Source: Actinomyces sp. UMB0138 (GTDB lineage Bacteria; Bacillota; Negativicutes; Veillonellales; Veillonellaceae). Taken from it: a stretch of 64,000 nucleotides of DNA. The position numbers and the translations under genes were made by a program. The notes under the pieces were generated by a model that had not been told where the DNA came from, did no database searches, and saw only the letters and a list, made by a program, of their open reading frames with translations. The stretch is taken from the NCBI RefSeq assembly GCF_002849225.1, contig NZ_PKMC01000002.1, positions 600,430-664,429 of the forward strand. The letters are read 5' to 3'. Shown here in pieces: positions 1 to 7,598 of this stretch (the stretch's first letter is position 1; the number at the start of each line of letters is the position of its first letter).

Positions 1-754
1 AACCGGGGTTAGCTTCAGTGGCGCCCTCTTTGATCAGCTTCTGCATGAAATTGGCGGCCTCAACGTTGGCCTTCTGGTCTACCGTGATCTTGTTTTCGTC
101 ACCGTAGCCGCCGCCTGCGCCGAAGAACCAGATTGCAGCCTCAGCCTGGGCCTCCTCGTTACCGAGCGGCATTCCGTAACCGTCTACACCATCTTTGCCT
201 AGGGCTTTGATTGCTTTGGCGTCCTTTTCTAGCTCAGCCCAGGTCTTTGGTGGGGCGGTGATGCCGGCCTCTTTGAATAGGTCTTCGTTGTAGAAGAGGG
301 CGCGGGCCGAAGCGAATAGGGGTAGCCCGTACTGGGTGCCCTCCATGGAGGCATTCTTCCTGAAGGAGTCCTGGATGTTATCCAGGGTCTTCTTCGAGGC
401 AACGTCCTCGGCACTGTAGAGCAGGTCGTCGGCGGCAAAATCAGTGAACGAGTCGATGTTCAAAATGTCGGGTGCTTTGTCCGCTTGAATGTTCTGGCGC
501 ACCACGTCATTGATGTTCTCCCACGATTCAACCTGCAGGTCGATGTTGATGTCTGGGTTTTCTTTCTTGAAACCGTCGATAACCTCGCCCCACAATTCCT
601 TCACATTGTCGGTGTAGGCGGGCACCAGCATCTTTAGGGTGGTACCTGAATCTGAGGAAGCGGAATCATCTTTGCTTTGCCCACAACCGGCAAGGGTGAG
701 GGCGGTAACTCCGGCGACACCTGCCGCCAGTAATCGCGTCGTTGCGTTGCGCAT
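1..754 (-). CDS. Sugar ABC transporter solute-binding lipoprotein (C-terminus outside window)
   Basis: The ATG at 752-754 is preceded by an AGGGAT ribosome site; the frame stays open to the window edge, so about 251 N-terminal residues are visible. The N-terminus is a lipoprotein signal with lipobox LTLAGC. The mature part has extracellular carbohydrate-binding protein (family 1) character: a start KMLVPAYTDNVKELW, and later SWENINDVVRQNIQADKAPDILNID and FASARALFYNEDLFKEAG-type segments. It lies 151 bp behind the aldolase on the same strand, so it is probably the last gene of the GalNAc operon seen here, or the first of a transporter operon continuing left. The ligand is inferred to be an amino sugar or galacto-N-biose; no permease is visible on this side. 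Confidence 0.85.
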   Translation of the reverse strand, partial: MRNATTRLLAAGVAGVTALTLAGCGQSKDDSASSDSGTTLKMLVPAYTDNVKELWGEVIDGFKKENPDINIDLQVESWENINDVVRQNIQADKAPDILNIDSFTDFAADDLLYSAEDVASKKTLDNIQDSFRKNASMEGTQYGLPLFASARALFYNEDLFKEAGITAPPKTWAELEKDAKAIKALGKDGVDGYGMPLGNEEAQAEAAIWFFGAGGGYGDENKITVDQKANVEAANFMQKLIKEGATEANPG

Positions 755-825
755 ATGTATCCCTAACTGTTTTTATGCACCTCTGCGTGCACCGTTAAAG
801 TATGCGCAATTGGATGGGCCGGGAA

Positions 826-892
826 GGCCAATAACTGGCATTATTAGAAGATTCTAATGAACCACCTGCGGTTTTACTGCCAGTTATCGGCC
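826..892. repeat. Nested inverted repeat between aldolase and binding-protein genes
   Basis: Arms GGCCAATAACTGGCA (826-840) and its near-perfect inverse TGCCAGTTATCGGCC (878-892; 14 of 15 pair) enclose a second inverted repeat ATTAGAA-GA-TTCTAAT (843-858). Read from the minus strand, this can form a long stem directly after the aldolase stop. It could be a processing or attenuation stem that sets a different expression level for the binding protein, or a regulator site. It lacks a U-tract, so it is not a standard terminator. Confidence 0.6.
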
Positions 893-905
893 AACTGTTC
901 CATCC

Positions 906-1739
906 TTATGAGCGATATAGCTGCAGGAGGCGTTCGACCTCTGCGCGCACCTGCTCATCTGCCGGCCCCAAATACTTGCGAGGGTCGACCAGCTGTTCGT
1001 CCTCCTTCAAAGCCGCCCGCACCTGCTGGGTGCAGACCACATTCAGGTGGGTAGAGACATTGATCTTGGTCATTCCGGCCCTGATTGCCGCTACCATGCC
1101 GTCGTCAGGAACCCCCGAAGACCCGTGCAGCACAAGGGGAACAGGCACTGCTTGGCGGATCCGTTCGATCAGGGAATTGTCTAACACCGCTTCGCGAGTT
1201 GCCATGGCGTGCGAAGAACCCACCGCCACCGCCAGTAGATCCACGCCGGTATCCGCTACGAACTGGGCCGCATCTTCGGGAGCAGTGCGGGCCTTCGGAT
1301 CGTGCACGCCGTTCTTGCCCCCGACCTCACCTAGCTCGGCCTCGACGGACACGCCGTTCTGGTGCGCGTAAGCGACGATCTGCGCGGTAGCTTCGCGGTT
1401 TTCCGCATCCGGCAGCTTGGAGCCGTCGTACATGACCGAGGAATAGCCCAGGTCAATGGCGCGGCGGCACAGTTGCGGATCTTCCGCATGGTCTAGATGC
1501 ACCCCCACCGGCACTTTTGCCTCTTTCGCGAGGGCGAGCAGTGCTGAAGATAGGGGCGCGAACCTGCCGTGCCATTTCACGGCATTTTGCGACAGCTGCA
1601 AGATCACCGGCAGCCCTACGTTTTCGGCGGCGCGGACGAACATTTCTGCGTGGTGCAGCAGCACCACATTGAAAGCGCCCAAGCCCTGCTTGTTTGCTGC
1701 TGCCTGGCGAGCCAGGGCAGCGGTGTCGGATAGGGGCAT
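906..1739 (-). CDS. Class II ketose-bisphosphate aldolase, tagatose-bisphosphate type
   Basis: A 277-residue class II aldolase, which would split tagatose-1,6-bisphosphate (or fructose-1,6-bisphosphate) into DHAP and glyceraldehyde-3-P. Visible family marks: GAFNVV near residue 18, the zinc-ligand segment VHLDHAED, EAELGEVGG, VLHGSSGV and the phosphate-binding KINVSTHLN. The start at 1739 follows a strong TTTTGGAGGAATA ribosome site and overlaps the kinase stop by one base; longer in-frame starts upstream would run back through the kinase gene. Operon context with a PfkB kinase and an AgaS-type isomerase favours GatY/KbaY-type tagatose specificity, but sequence alone does not separate this from fructose specificity. 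Confidence 0.85.
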   Translation of the reverse strand: MPLSDTAALARQAAANKQGLGAFNVVLLHHAEMFVRAAENVGLPVILQLSQNAVKWHGRFAPLSSALLALAKEAKVPVGVHLDHAEDPQLCRRAIDLGYSSVMYDGSKLPDAENREATAQIVAYAHQNGVSVEAELGEVGGKNGVHDPKARTAPEDAAQFVADTGVDLLAVAVGSSHAMATREAVLDNSLIERIRQAVPVPLVLHGSSGVPDDGMVAAIRAGMTKINVSTHLNVVCTQQVRAALKEDEQLVDPRKYLGPADEQVRAEVERLLQLYRS

Positions 1740-2641
1740 TATTCCTCCAAAAGTTTTTGGTAAAGCGCCGGGTCGAAAGCACCGGCCGTAGGGGCGGCTA
1801 CCGTAGCCGCCGCCAATGCGCTGGCCTTCCTTAGCCAGCAAGAAAGTTCGTCTTTGGATTGTGGGAGCTGGCCGGCCTCCTCCATCTGCGAGGCCAGCGA
1901 GGCAACTAAAGAATCGCCAGCACCGGTCGGGTTGCCGTGCACCCGCGTGGCGGGCGGCTGGCTGACCTGCATATGCGCGGTAAAAGCAGCCACGCCCTTG
2001 GCGCCCAAAGAACACACCACCATCTGGGCCCCCAGTTGCAAAAGCCGGGCCGCCCCCGCGGCCACTTCGCCCGCGCCGGTCGCCGCCGCCAGTTCTGCCT
2101 CGTTAGGTTTCAGAAGGTCCGCGCCCGCGTTCGCGGCCTCCAGTAGCAGCGGGCCGGAAGTATCTACAACCACCAGGCTTCCGCCCTCCTTGGCAGCCTC
2201 AACTAGCATCCGCAACACTCCCGCGGGGGTGTGGGGTGGAAAGGAGCCGCAGATAGTTACAACTTGGGCGCCCTCGTCCCGCAGCTGGCAAGCCAAGGTC
2301 TGCCACAGCGAATCGGGCTGGTCCGCCCCCGCCTCGTTGAAGATCGTGGCGTCACCGTCAGAAGTGATATTTACGGTCTGGCGGGTAGGGGCGGCAGAAG
2401 GCACAAACCGTTGCTCTACCGCATCATCTTGCAGCAGGCGGCGAATGCGGTTCCCGTTGGCTCCACCCAGCGGACCGGTAGTCGCGACCCGATGCCCAAG
2501 ACGGGCTGCCACCCGTGCCACGTTGATTCCCTTGCCGCCAGCGGCAACTGTGGGCGCAACGCGGTAAGAAGACCCCACCTGCAGGTGCTCCACCCGGTAG
2601 GTAACGTCGAGGGCGGGATTAGCGGTAAGTGTCAGAATCAT
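1739..2641 (-). CDS. PfkB-family sugar-phosphate kinase (tagatose-6-P / fructose-1-P kinase type)
   Basis: A 300-residue carbohydrate kinase of the LacC/FruK branch of the PfkB family. It begins with the typical ILTLTANPALDVTYRV and carries the N-terminal glycine motif AGGKGINVAR near residue 35 and the C-terminal catalytic motif GNPTGAGDSLVAS near residue 240, where the Asp is the expected base. In the GalNAc route it would phosphorylate tagatose-6-P to tagatose-1,6-bisphosphate, feeding the aldolase that follows with a one-base overlap. The gene starts immediately after the ROK kinase stop (TAGATG). FruK (1-phosphofructokinase) activity is the alternative; no fructose PTS gene is nearby, which speaks against it. 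Confidence 0.85.
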   Translation of the reverse strand: MILTLTANPALDVTYRVEHLQVGSSYRVAPTVAAGGKGINVARVAARLGHRVATTGPLGGANGNRIRRLLQDDAVEQRFVPSAAPTRQTVNITSDGDATIFNEAGADQPDSLWQTLACQLRDEGAQVVTICGSFPPHTPAGVLRMLVEAAKEGGSLVVVDTSGPLLLEAANAGADLLKPNEAELAAATGAGEVAAGAARLLQLGAQMVVCSLGAKGVAAFTAHMQVSQPPATRVHGNPTGAGDSLVASLASQMEEAGQLPQSKDELSCWLRKASALAAATVAAPTAGAFDPALYQKLLEE

Positions 2642-3589
2642 CTAATCCACCGCTGGGAAACTAATGGGCAGTGCGCGCCACTGCACGTAGGAATCGAACG
2701 AGCGCACTGCAGCCCCCAGAGCCTGACTGTAAGTACCCAAGGTGGCACTGCGCAGAGGAGCTTCGGGGAGCAGCGGCGAGTACGAGCGCAGCTGCTGTGC
2801 AATGGGATTGAGCAGCAGAGGACCAGCCCCAGCCATACCCCCACCCACGACTACGGGAATGGGACCAAGCAAATGAATGGCAGCGGCAATGGAGCGCGAC
2901 AACTCGCCCAGACCAGAACTAATGATGTGCCGCGCCAATTCGTTGCCGCCGCGAGCCAGATCGAAGACCTCGCGCGCCCCCGCATCCTCTGCAATGAGGC
3001 GCGGATCCGCCCTCCACATGCGGCGTGCGAAAGCGGAGGCCGAACACACCTTTTCCAACGTGGTGTTCTGGCCGGGCCGATCCGGATCGGGCACCAGGTG
3101 TTGCCCGATCTCGCCAGACCACGGGTGGGCGGCCACGGGGTAGCCGTCGATGATCAAGGCTGCGGAAACGCCGGTACCCAGGGCAATGTAGAGGCTATCG
3201 GCCTCTGCCGCACCCCACCTGCTTTCCCCAAGAGCGCCCGAACGCACGTCATGCGCTAGCACTACGGGTACCTGCAGGGCAGTGGCGAGGGCGTCGCGCA
3301 GCGGGTAATCTTTCCACCCCAAATTGACGGAGTAGACCCCCACCCCGTGTTCCTCGTCAACAATGCCCGGTACTGCCACCGTTACGGTGGGTACCAACTC
3401 GGTGACGCCCTCGAGCCCGCTACTTTCAGCGCGCATAGTGGCATACAGATCCGCGAGCGCGTCGATAATGTCCTCCACCTTGCCGGTGCGCGGAGTGGGG
3501 CGATTCCACCTGGCTGCGACCTCGCCGGTTTTGCTGGCAAGCACCGCCTTGATGTTGGTGCCGCCGACATCTATCCCGAAGGCGTGCAT
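2642..3589 (-). CDS. ROK-family sugar kinase, probable amino-sugar (GalNAc) kinase
   Basis: A 315-residue ROK-family kinase. The ATP-binding start FGIDVGGTNIKAVLA, the catalytic region VLAHDVRSGALGESRWG and the C-terminal VVVGGGMAGAGPLL are visible. Unusually, the ROK zinc motif CxCGxxGCxE is absent: the segment after the GEIGQHL stretch reads PDPDRPGQNTTLEKVCSA, with a single Cys. Its place between an AgaS-type isomerase (one-base overlap upstream) and tagatose-6-P kinase suggests it phosphorylates GalNAc or galactosamine at O6 in the cytoplasm, an AgaK role. Glucokinase or GlcNAc/ManNAc kinase activities are alternatives that cannot be excluded by eye. Confidence 0.8.
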   Translation of the reverse strand: MHAFGIDVGGTNIKAVLASKTGEVAARWNRPTPRTGKVEDIIDALADLYATMRAESSGLEGVTELVPTVTVAVPGIVDEEHGVGVYSVNLGWKDYPLRDALATALQVPVVLAHDVRSGALGESRWGAAEADSLYIALGTGVSAALIIDGYPVAAHPWSGEIGQHLVPDPDRPGQNTTLEKVCSASAFARRMWRADPRLIAEDAGAREVFDLARGGNELARHIISSGLGELSRSIAAAIHLLGPIPVVVGGGMAGAGPLLLNPIAQQLRSYSPLLPEAPLRSATLGTYSQALGAAVRSFDSYVQWRALPISFPAVD

Positions 3590-4470
3590 CAGTGTTGCCC
3601 TTCAGCAAGAATCACCGAACGGGTCAGGTTCCGAGGGGTGTCTGGGTTTAGGCCGCGATCCTCGGCGCGGGCGACCGCCAGTCGCTGCGCGAGCACCAGG
3701 TGTGCTAGCGGGTGCAGCTCGCTGGTAACCAGTTCTGCGCCGGTCTGGGCCACCTGCTCCGCCAGTCCGGCGGGGAGCTTCCCGAAGGCCCACACCAGCC
3801 TGCCGGGTTGGGCGATCGAAATGGGGCCGTGCCGGTACTCCATGGCCGGGTAGGATTCAGCCCAGGACTGCGAGGCTTCCCTGTTCTTCAGGGCTGCTTC
3901 GTTTGCTAGGCCAATGGTCCAGCCGGTACCCAGGAACGAGATCTGGTCTGCCTTTACCCATCGCTCGGGAATGTCTAGTTGCAGGGCCTTTTCGCAATCG
4001 GCGGCGGCCGCCTGTACGTCCTCGCCAAGAGTAGAGAGCAGCAATAGTAGGGCGGTGGTAGCAAAGCGGGTCTGTACCACCGATTCTTCGTCGGCAAAGG
4101 CAAGAGTAATTTCTTCGTCCGCGTAGTCGCTGCCCGGGCCGGGGGTGACCGCGGTGATCAGGACGTTCGGAACGTTCTGTTCGCGCGTCGCCCGCAGCAG
4201 ATCGACGATTTCGGTAGTGGTACCGGAACGAGAGATGCAGATGACCTTCTGCCAGTCGCCCATGGGGAATTCGGTTGCGGTGTAGGCGAAAGTTGCCTCT
4301 CCCGTCTTTAGTTCGCGCATCCGGGCGTATGCCTGCGCCATGAACCATGAGGTGCCGCAGCCAACCACGGCGACGCGCCCCTTCTCAGTGACGAGGGCGG
4401 AGGCATCCACCTGCGTAGTTTTCCGCCAGGTTTCCGGCTGTGAATTGATTTCCTGACTGGTTAGCGACAT
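3589..4470 (-). CDS. agaS: SIS-domain sugar isomerase, AgaS-like (galactosamine-6-P deaminase/isomerase)
   Basis: A protein of about 293 residues with two sugar-isomerase (SIS) domains. GCGTSWFMAQAYA and SRSGTTTEIVDLL mark the first; FLGTGWTIGLANEAALKNRE and EYRHGPISIAQPG mark the second. AgaS proteins turn galactosamine-6-P into tagatose-6-P plus ammonia, which is the step needed before the kinase and aldolase downstream. The start at 4470 has an AAAGGTG ribosome site six bases upstream; an earlier ATG at 4521 has none. It is the first gene of the minus-strand operon, divergent from the DeoR regulator. GlmS-like or fructoselysine-6-P deglycase-like roles are less likely given the neighbours. 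Confidence 0.8.
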   Translation of the reverse strand: MSLTSQEINSQPETWRKTTQVDASALVTEKGRVAVVGCGTSWFMAQAYARMRELKTGEATFAYTATEFPMGDWQKVICISRSGTTTEIVDLLRATREQNVPNVLITAVTPGPGSDYADEEITLAFADEESVVQTRFATTALLLLLSTLGEDVQAAAADCEKALQLDIPERWVKADQISFLGTGWTIGLANEAALKNREASQSWAESYPAMEYRHGPISIAQPGRLVWAFGKLPAGLAEQVAQTGAELVTSELHPLAHLVLAQRLAVARAEDRGLNPDTPRNLTRSVILAEGQH

Positions 4471-4608
4471 TGCTGCACCTTTCTGATTGAATTTCGACTC
4501 AAGGCTAGGGTTTTCGGTCAAAATCGGTCAATGAGTCGGGCTTGTGACGGTGAAAAATAAGGGGTTTAGGCAGAAAAAATCATCGCGAAATAGGCTTCTG
4601 GGCTGGGC

Positions 4609-4638
4609 ATATAAGCTTCGATCAGCAAAAGTGAGCAA
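4609..4638 (-). promoter_or_regulatory. Promoter of the GalNAc operon
   Basis: On the minus strand TTGCTC (complement of 4633-4638) and TTATAT (complement of 4609-4614) are 18 bp apart, giving a good sigma-70-type promoter that would start near 4602, some 130 bases before agaS. It overlaps the left operator-like inverted repeat. Confidence 0.5.
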
Positions 4639-4683
4639 AATTTCTTGCACAGCTTGAGCGAATGTGACAAGATTTTGCTTGTC
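4635..4683. promoter_or_regulatory. Two operator-like inverted repeats and promoter for the DeoR gene
   Basis: GACAAG-ATTTTG-CTTGTC (4666-4683) is a perfect 6-6-6 inverted repeat. GCAA-AATTTC-TTGC (4635-4648) is a second, related one; read on the opposite strand both share CAAGA...TTTTGCT. The plus-strand promoter TTGCAC (4645-4650) - 17 bp - CAAGAT (4668-4673) lies across them, so a bound repressor would cover the -10 of the regulator gene and the -35 of the divergent operon. The neighbouring DeoR protein is the obvious candidate ligand-responsive repressor. Confidence 0.55.
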
Positions 4684-4704
4684 CCGGCTAGCAAAGGAGT
4701 GGCA

Positions 4705-5493
4705 GTGGGCAGACAAGACCGACAGTCAAAAATTGTCGACTTAGTGATCGAGCGTGGAAGTGTGCACGTAGACGATATTGTCGCCGCCCTCGGAGTATCT
4801 CCAGCTACGGTTCGCCGCGATCTAGATGCCCTGAGCGAGCAGCAACTTATCACCAGGGTACGAGGTGGTGCGAAGGCAAACGCGTCCTCGGGAGAATTGC
4901 CCATGCGCTACCGCACTTCGCGGGAATGGGACGAAAAGCAGGCCATTGCTCGGCGCGCGTGCCTGCTCGCAAAACCCGGCTCTGTTGTCTCGTTCAACGG
5001 CGGTACCACCACCACAGTGGCGGCCTACGAACTGGGCGTGCGCACGTCCTCGGAAAGAGCCTTTACCGAACGGCCGCTGACAGTGATCACTAACGCCGTA
5101 AACATTGCCAACGACCTGACTGTGCGCCCCAACGTGCAACTCGTGGTGATCGGTGGGGTGGCGCGCTCCCGCTCCTACGAACTTGTAGGGTCGCTGGCCA
5201 AGGCCGTATTGGAGCGCATCAAAGTGGGACTCTTGTTTTTAGGAGTCACCTCCCTCGATATACAATCAGGTGGCATTTACACAAACAACGAAGCCGAAGC
5301 TGTAGTGAATACGGCCTTGGTGGAAGTGGCTCAGAAAGTTGTAGTTTTGGCAGACCACACCAAATTCGGGCAAAGCGCCTTCGCTAACATCTGCTCTTTC
5401 GACAAGATCGACCAAGTTATTACCGACGGTGGTACCAGTGCCGATCAGATAGCCGCACTAACACGACACGGAATCGAGGTCACCGTAGCATGA
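4705..5493 (+). CDS. DeoR-family transcriptional regulator (AgaR-like)
   Basis: A DeoR-type repressor of 262 residues. The N-terminal helix-turn-helix is seen in VHVDDIVAALGVSPATVRRDLDAL, and the C-terminal sugar-phosphate sensor (ISOCOT-like fold) carries SFNGGTTT, ITNAVNIA, VIGGVARSRSYELVG and LADHTKFGQSAF. The GTG start at 4705 has an AAAGGAG ribosome site; the longer ATG at 4645 would sit inside the promoter. It is the first gene of the phosphorylase operon and lies divergent to the GalNAc operon, so it probably controls both, with a phosphorylated amino sugar or tagatose phosphate as inducer, as known for AgaR/LacR. Confidence 0.9.
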   Translation: MGRQDRQSKIVDLVIERGSVHVDDIVAALGVSPATVRRDLDALSEQQLITRVRGGAKANASSGELPMRYRTSREWDEKQAIARRACLLAKPGSVVSFNGGTTTTVAAYELGVRTSSERAFTERPLTVITNAVNIANDLTVRPNVQLVVIGGVARSRSYELVGSLAKAVLERIKVGLLFLGVTSLDIQSGGIYTNNEAEAVVNTALVEVAQKVVVLADHTKFGQSAFANICSFDKIDQVITDGGTSADQIAALTRHGIEVTVA

Positions 5494-6287
5494 GCACGCG
5501 CAAGGCAGTCATTATGGCTCGCGGACTCGGCACTCGCATGCGCGCCGACGACGGCACGAAACTAGAAGACTCCCAGGTAGGGGCCGCATCCGCCGGCACC
5601 AAGGGGCTGATCGACGTGGGCCGTCCCTTTTTGGACTACGTTATTTCCGCCCTCGTGAAGGCCGGTATCAAGGAAGTTTGCCTGGTAATAGGGCCAGAAC
5701 AGCAAGCGTTCCGCGACTACTACGATTCGCTGGCTACCAAGAAGGTCACCATCTCTTACGCCGTACAAGAGAAGCCGCTAGGCACTGCCGACGCGGTGGC
5801 CGCCGCCAAAGATTTTCTTACCGAGGGCGCATTGGTGCTCAACTCGGACAACTACTATCCGGTCGGCGCGCTCAAGGCACTGGCGCAAACCGATGGTACT
5901 GCCACTGTTGGCTTTGACCGCGACGGGCTAGTAGCTAACTCCAACATTCCTGCCGACCGCATTGCGGCCTTCGCCATCATGGCAACCGAGGACGGCCATC
6001 TTCGCGACATCGTGGAAAAGCCGACTGCGCAGCAGCTGCAAGAATTGCCCGGAGCTCCCGTGTCAATGAACTGCTGGCGGTTCACCCCGCAAGTCATTAC
6101 TGCCTGCGCCAATATTTCGCCCTCGCCCCGCGGGGAATACGAGGTAGTGGATGCGGTTAGATATTTGATTGAGCAGGGCGAACAGGTGACGGTAGTGCCT
6201 TCTAAAGAGGGCGTGCTGGACATGTCTTCGCGCCGCGACATTGCGGCGGTCAAAGAAGCCTTGGCAGATGTGTCGGTGAGTCTGTAA
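5490..6287 (+). CDS. Sugar-1-phosphate nucleotidyltransferase (GalU/RmlA-like fold)
   Basis: A 265-residue NTP-transferase. The N-terminal nucleotide-binding motif reads VIMARGLGTRMR in place of the usual AAGxGTRL; NSDNYYP near residue 112 supplies the metal-binding Asp, and an EKP motif follows near residue 175. There is a short insertion between the TR of motif 1 and the sugar-phosphate half (residues about 20-35). The start overlaps the regulator stop by four bases. As its operon partners make Gal-1-P, it probably activates Gal-1-P or GalNAc-1-P with UTP, replacing the GalT step of bifidobacterial clusters. This role is inferred from context, not proven by the motifs. Confidence 0.75.
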   Translation: MSTRKAVIMARGLGTRMRADDGTKLEDSQVGAASAGTKGLIDVGRPFLDYVISALVKAGIKEVCLVIGPEQQAFRDYYDSLATKKVTISYAVQEKPLGTADAVAAAKDFLTEGALVLNSDNYYPVGALKALAQTDGTATVGFDRDGLVANSNIPADRIAAFAIMATEDGHLRDIVEKPTAQQLQELPGAPVSMNCWRFTPQVITACANISPSPRGEYEVVDAVRYLIEQGEQVTVVPSKEGVLDMSSRRDIAAVKEALADVSVSL

Positions 6288-6290
6288 ATC

Positions 6291-7598
6291 ATGGATCCGG
6301 TCCTCTATCCCACAGGCCCCATCACCGGGGCAATCAACATTGCCGCAAAGGTATCTACCCCCGACGCGTTGCCGGGGCCTGTAAACGAAGTGTCCTGGTT
6401 TGTGCCCGGGCGTATTGAAGTGCTGGGCAAGCACACGGACTATGCGGGTGGCCGGTCACTGCTTGCGGCAGTAGACCGCGGGATTACGTTTACCGCCAGG
6501 CGCATCGACGAGCCGGTGGTGCGCGTGTATTCGTCGGCAGTTGGCGAAAGCGTAGACATTCAGATCAGCGGGGATAGGCCGCCACTGCCGCCGGGGCATT
6601 GGGCCGCCTACCCCGAAGCGGTAGTGACCCGCCTAGAAGCAAACTTTCCCGGCTACGTGGTGGGGGCACAAATAGATGTGGACTCCACCCTGCCGTTGGC
6701 ATCGGGCATGTCTTCTTCCTCGGCAATGGTCATCGGCATCTCCCGCTGCCTCATTGACCTGGGCGGTATTGCTTCGCTGGCGCTCTTCCGCCGGCACATT
6801 CGCGACTACGAATCGTTGGCGGGCTACATGGCTTGCATCGAGAACGGAATGACTTTCGGGGATCTAAAAGGCAGACGCGGGGTAGGAACCTTTGGCGGCA
6901 GCGAAGACCACACCGCCATGCTGTGCTGCGAACAGGGCAAACTAGCGGAATACTCCTTCTCGCCGGTGCGGCGCCGGGCATTGGTACCCGTGCCCGAAGG
7001 GTATGCCTTCGTGGTGGCAGTGTCCGGGGTGCTGGCCGAAAAGACCGGTGCTGCCCGCGACGCTTACAACCGGGTGTCTCTGGCGGTGCGCGAAATTGTG
7101 GGGTTGTGGAATTCAGATACCGGCCGTACCGATACCTCGTTGGCCGAGGCAATCGCCTCCTCTGAGCATGCCTTAGACCGCATGCGGGAACTGGTAGGCG
7201 AAGACAACTATTTGCGTCGCCGGCTGGACCAGTTCTACGCGGAATCCGAAGAAATTGTGCCGCTGGCGGCCGACGCGCTAGCAGGCGGTCACTTGAAAGA
7301 TTTTGGTGAACTGGTGGACCGTTCTCAGCAGTTGGCGCAGACAGGCCTAGAGAACCAGGTGCAGCAGACCGTTTTCCTAGCCCGCAGCGCCCGGCAGCTA
7401 GGCGCGCAGGCAGCCAGTGCATTCGGGGCTGGTTTCGGGGGCAGCGTCTGGGCCCTTGTCAGGCGCGAGAGTGCTGAAGAATTCGCCAGTAAATGGCTAA
7501 AGGAATACCTGCGGGTATTCCCGTATTTGAAAGACCGCGCTGCCACCCACGTGGCGGCGTTTGCCGGACGAGCATATAGAAGGAGCACCAATGGATAG
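6291..7598 (+). CDS. GHMP kinase of the galactokinase family, diverged signature
   Basis: A 435-residue GHMP kinase with all three motifs: VPGRIEVLGKHTDYAGG (residues about 38-54), LPLASGMSSSSAM (about 130) and GAGFGGSVWALV near the C-terminus. The galactokinase signature normally has N and E where this protein has E and K, and the catalytic segment is GGSEDHTAM rather than the GIMDQ of GalK; that form is closer to galacturonokinase/arabinokinase-like branches. It starts three bases after the nucleotidyltransferase stop. It should phosphorylate the anomeric hydroxyl of a sugar, either galactose or GalNAc, giving substrate to the nucleotidyltransferase. Which sugar is not decidable here. Confidence 0.8.
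   Translation: MDPVLYPTGPITGAINIAAKVSTPDALPGPVNEVSWFVPGRIEVLGKHTDYAGGRSLLAAVDRGITFTARRIDEPVVRVYSSAVGESVDIQISGDRPPLPPGHWAAYPEAVVTRLEANFPGYVVGAQIDVDSTLPLASGMSSSSAMVIGISRCLIDLGGIASLALFRRHIRDYESLAGYMACIENGMTFGDLKGRRGVGTFGGSEDHTAMLCCEQGKLAEYSFSPVRRRALVPVPEGYAFVVAVSGVLAEKTGAARDAYNRVSLAVREIVGLWNSDTGRTDTSLAEAIASSEHALDRMRELVGEDNYLRRRLDQFYAESEEIVPLAADALAGGHLKDFGELVDRSQQLAQTGLENQVQQTVFLARSARQLGAQAASAFGAGFGGSVWALVRRESAEEFASKWLKEYLRVFPYLKDRAATHVAAFAGRAYRRSTNG

Noticed and set aside
906..2015. 369-residue open frame reading through the PfkB gene into the aldolase
   Set aside because: The first 92 codons overlap the kinase gene out of frame and have no family similarity; the ATG at 1739 has a strong ribosome site and the expected aldolase N-terminus.
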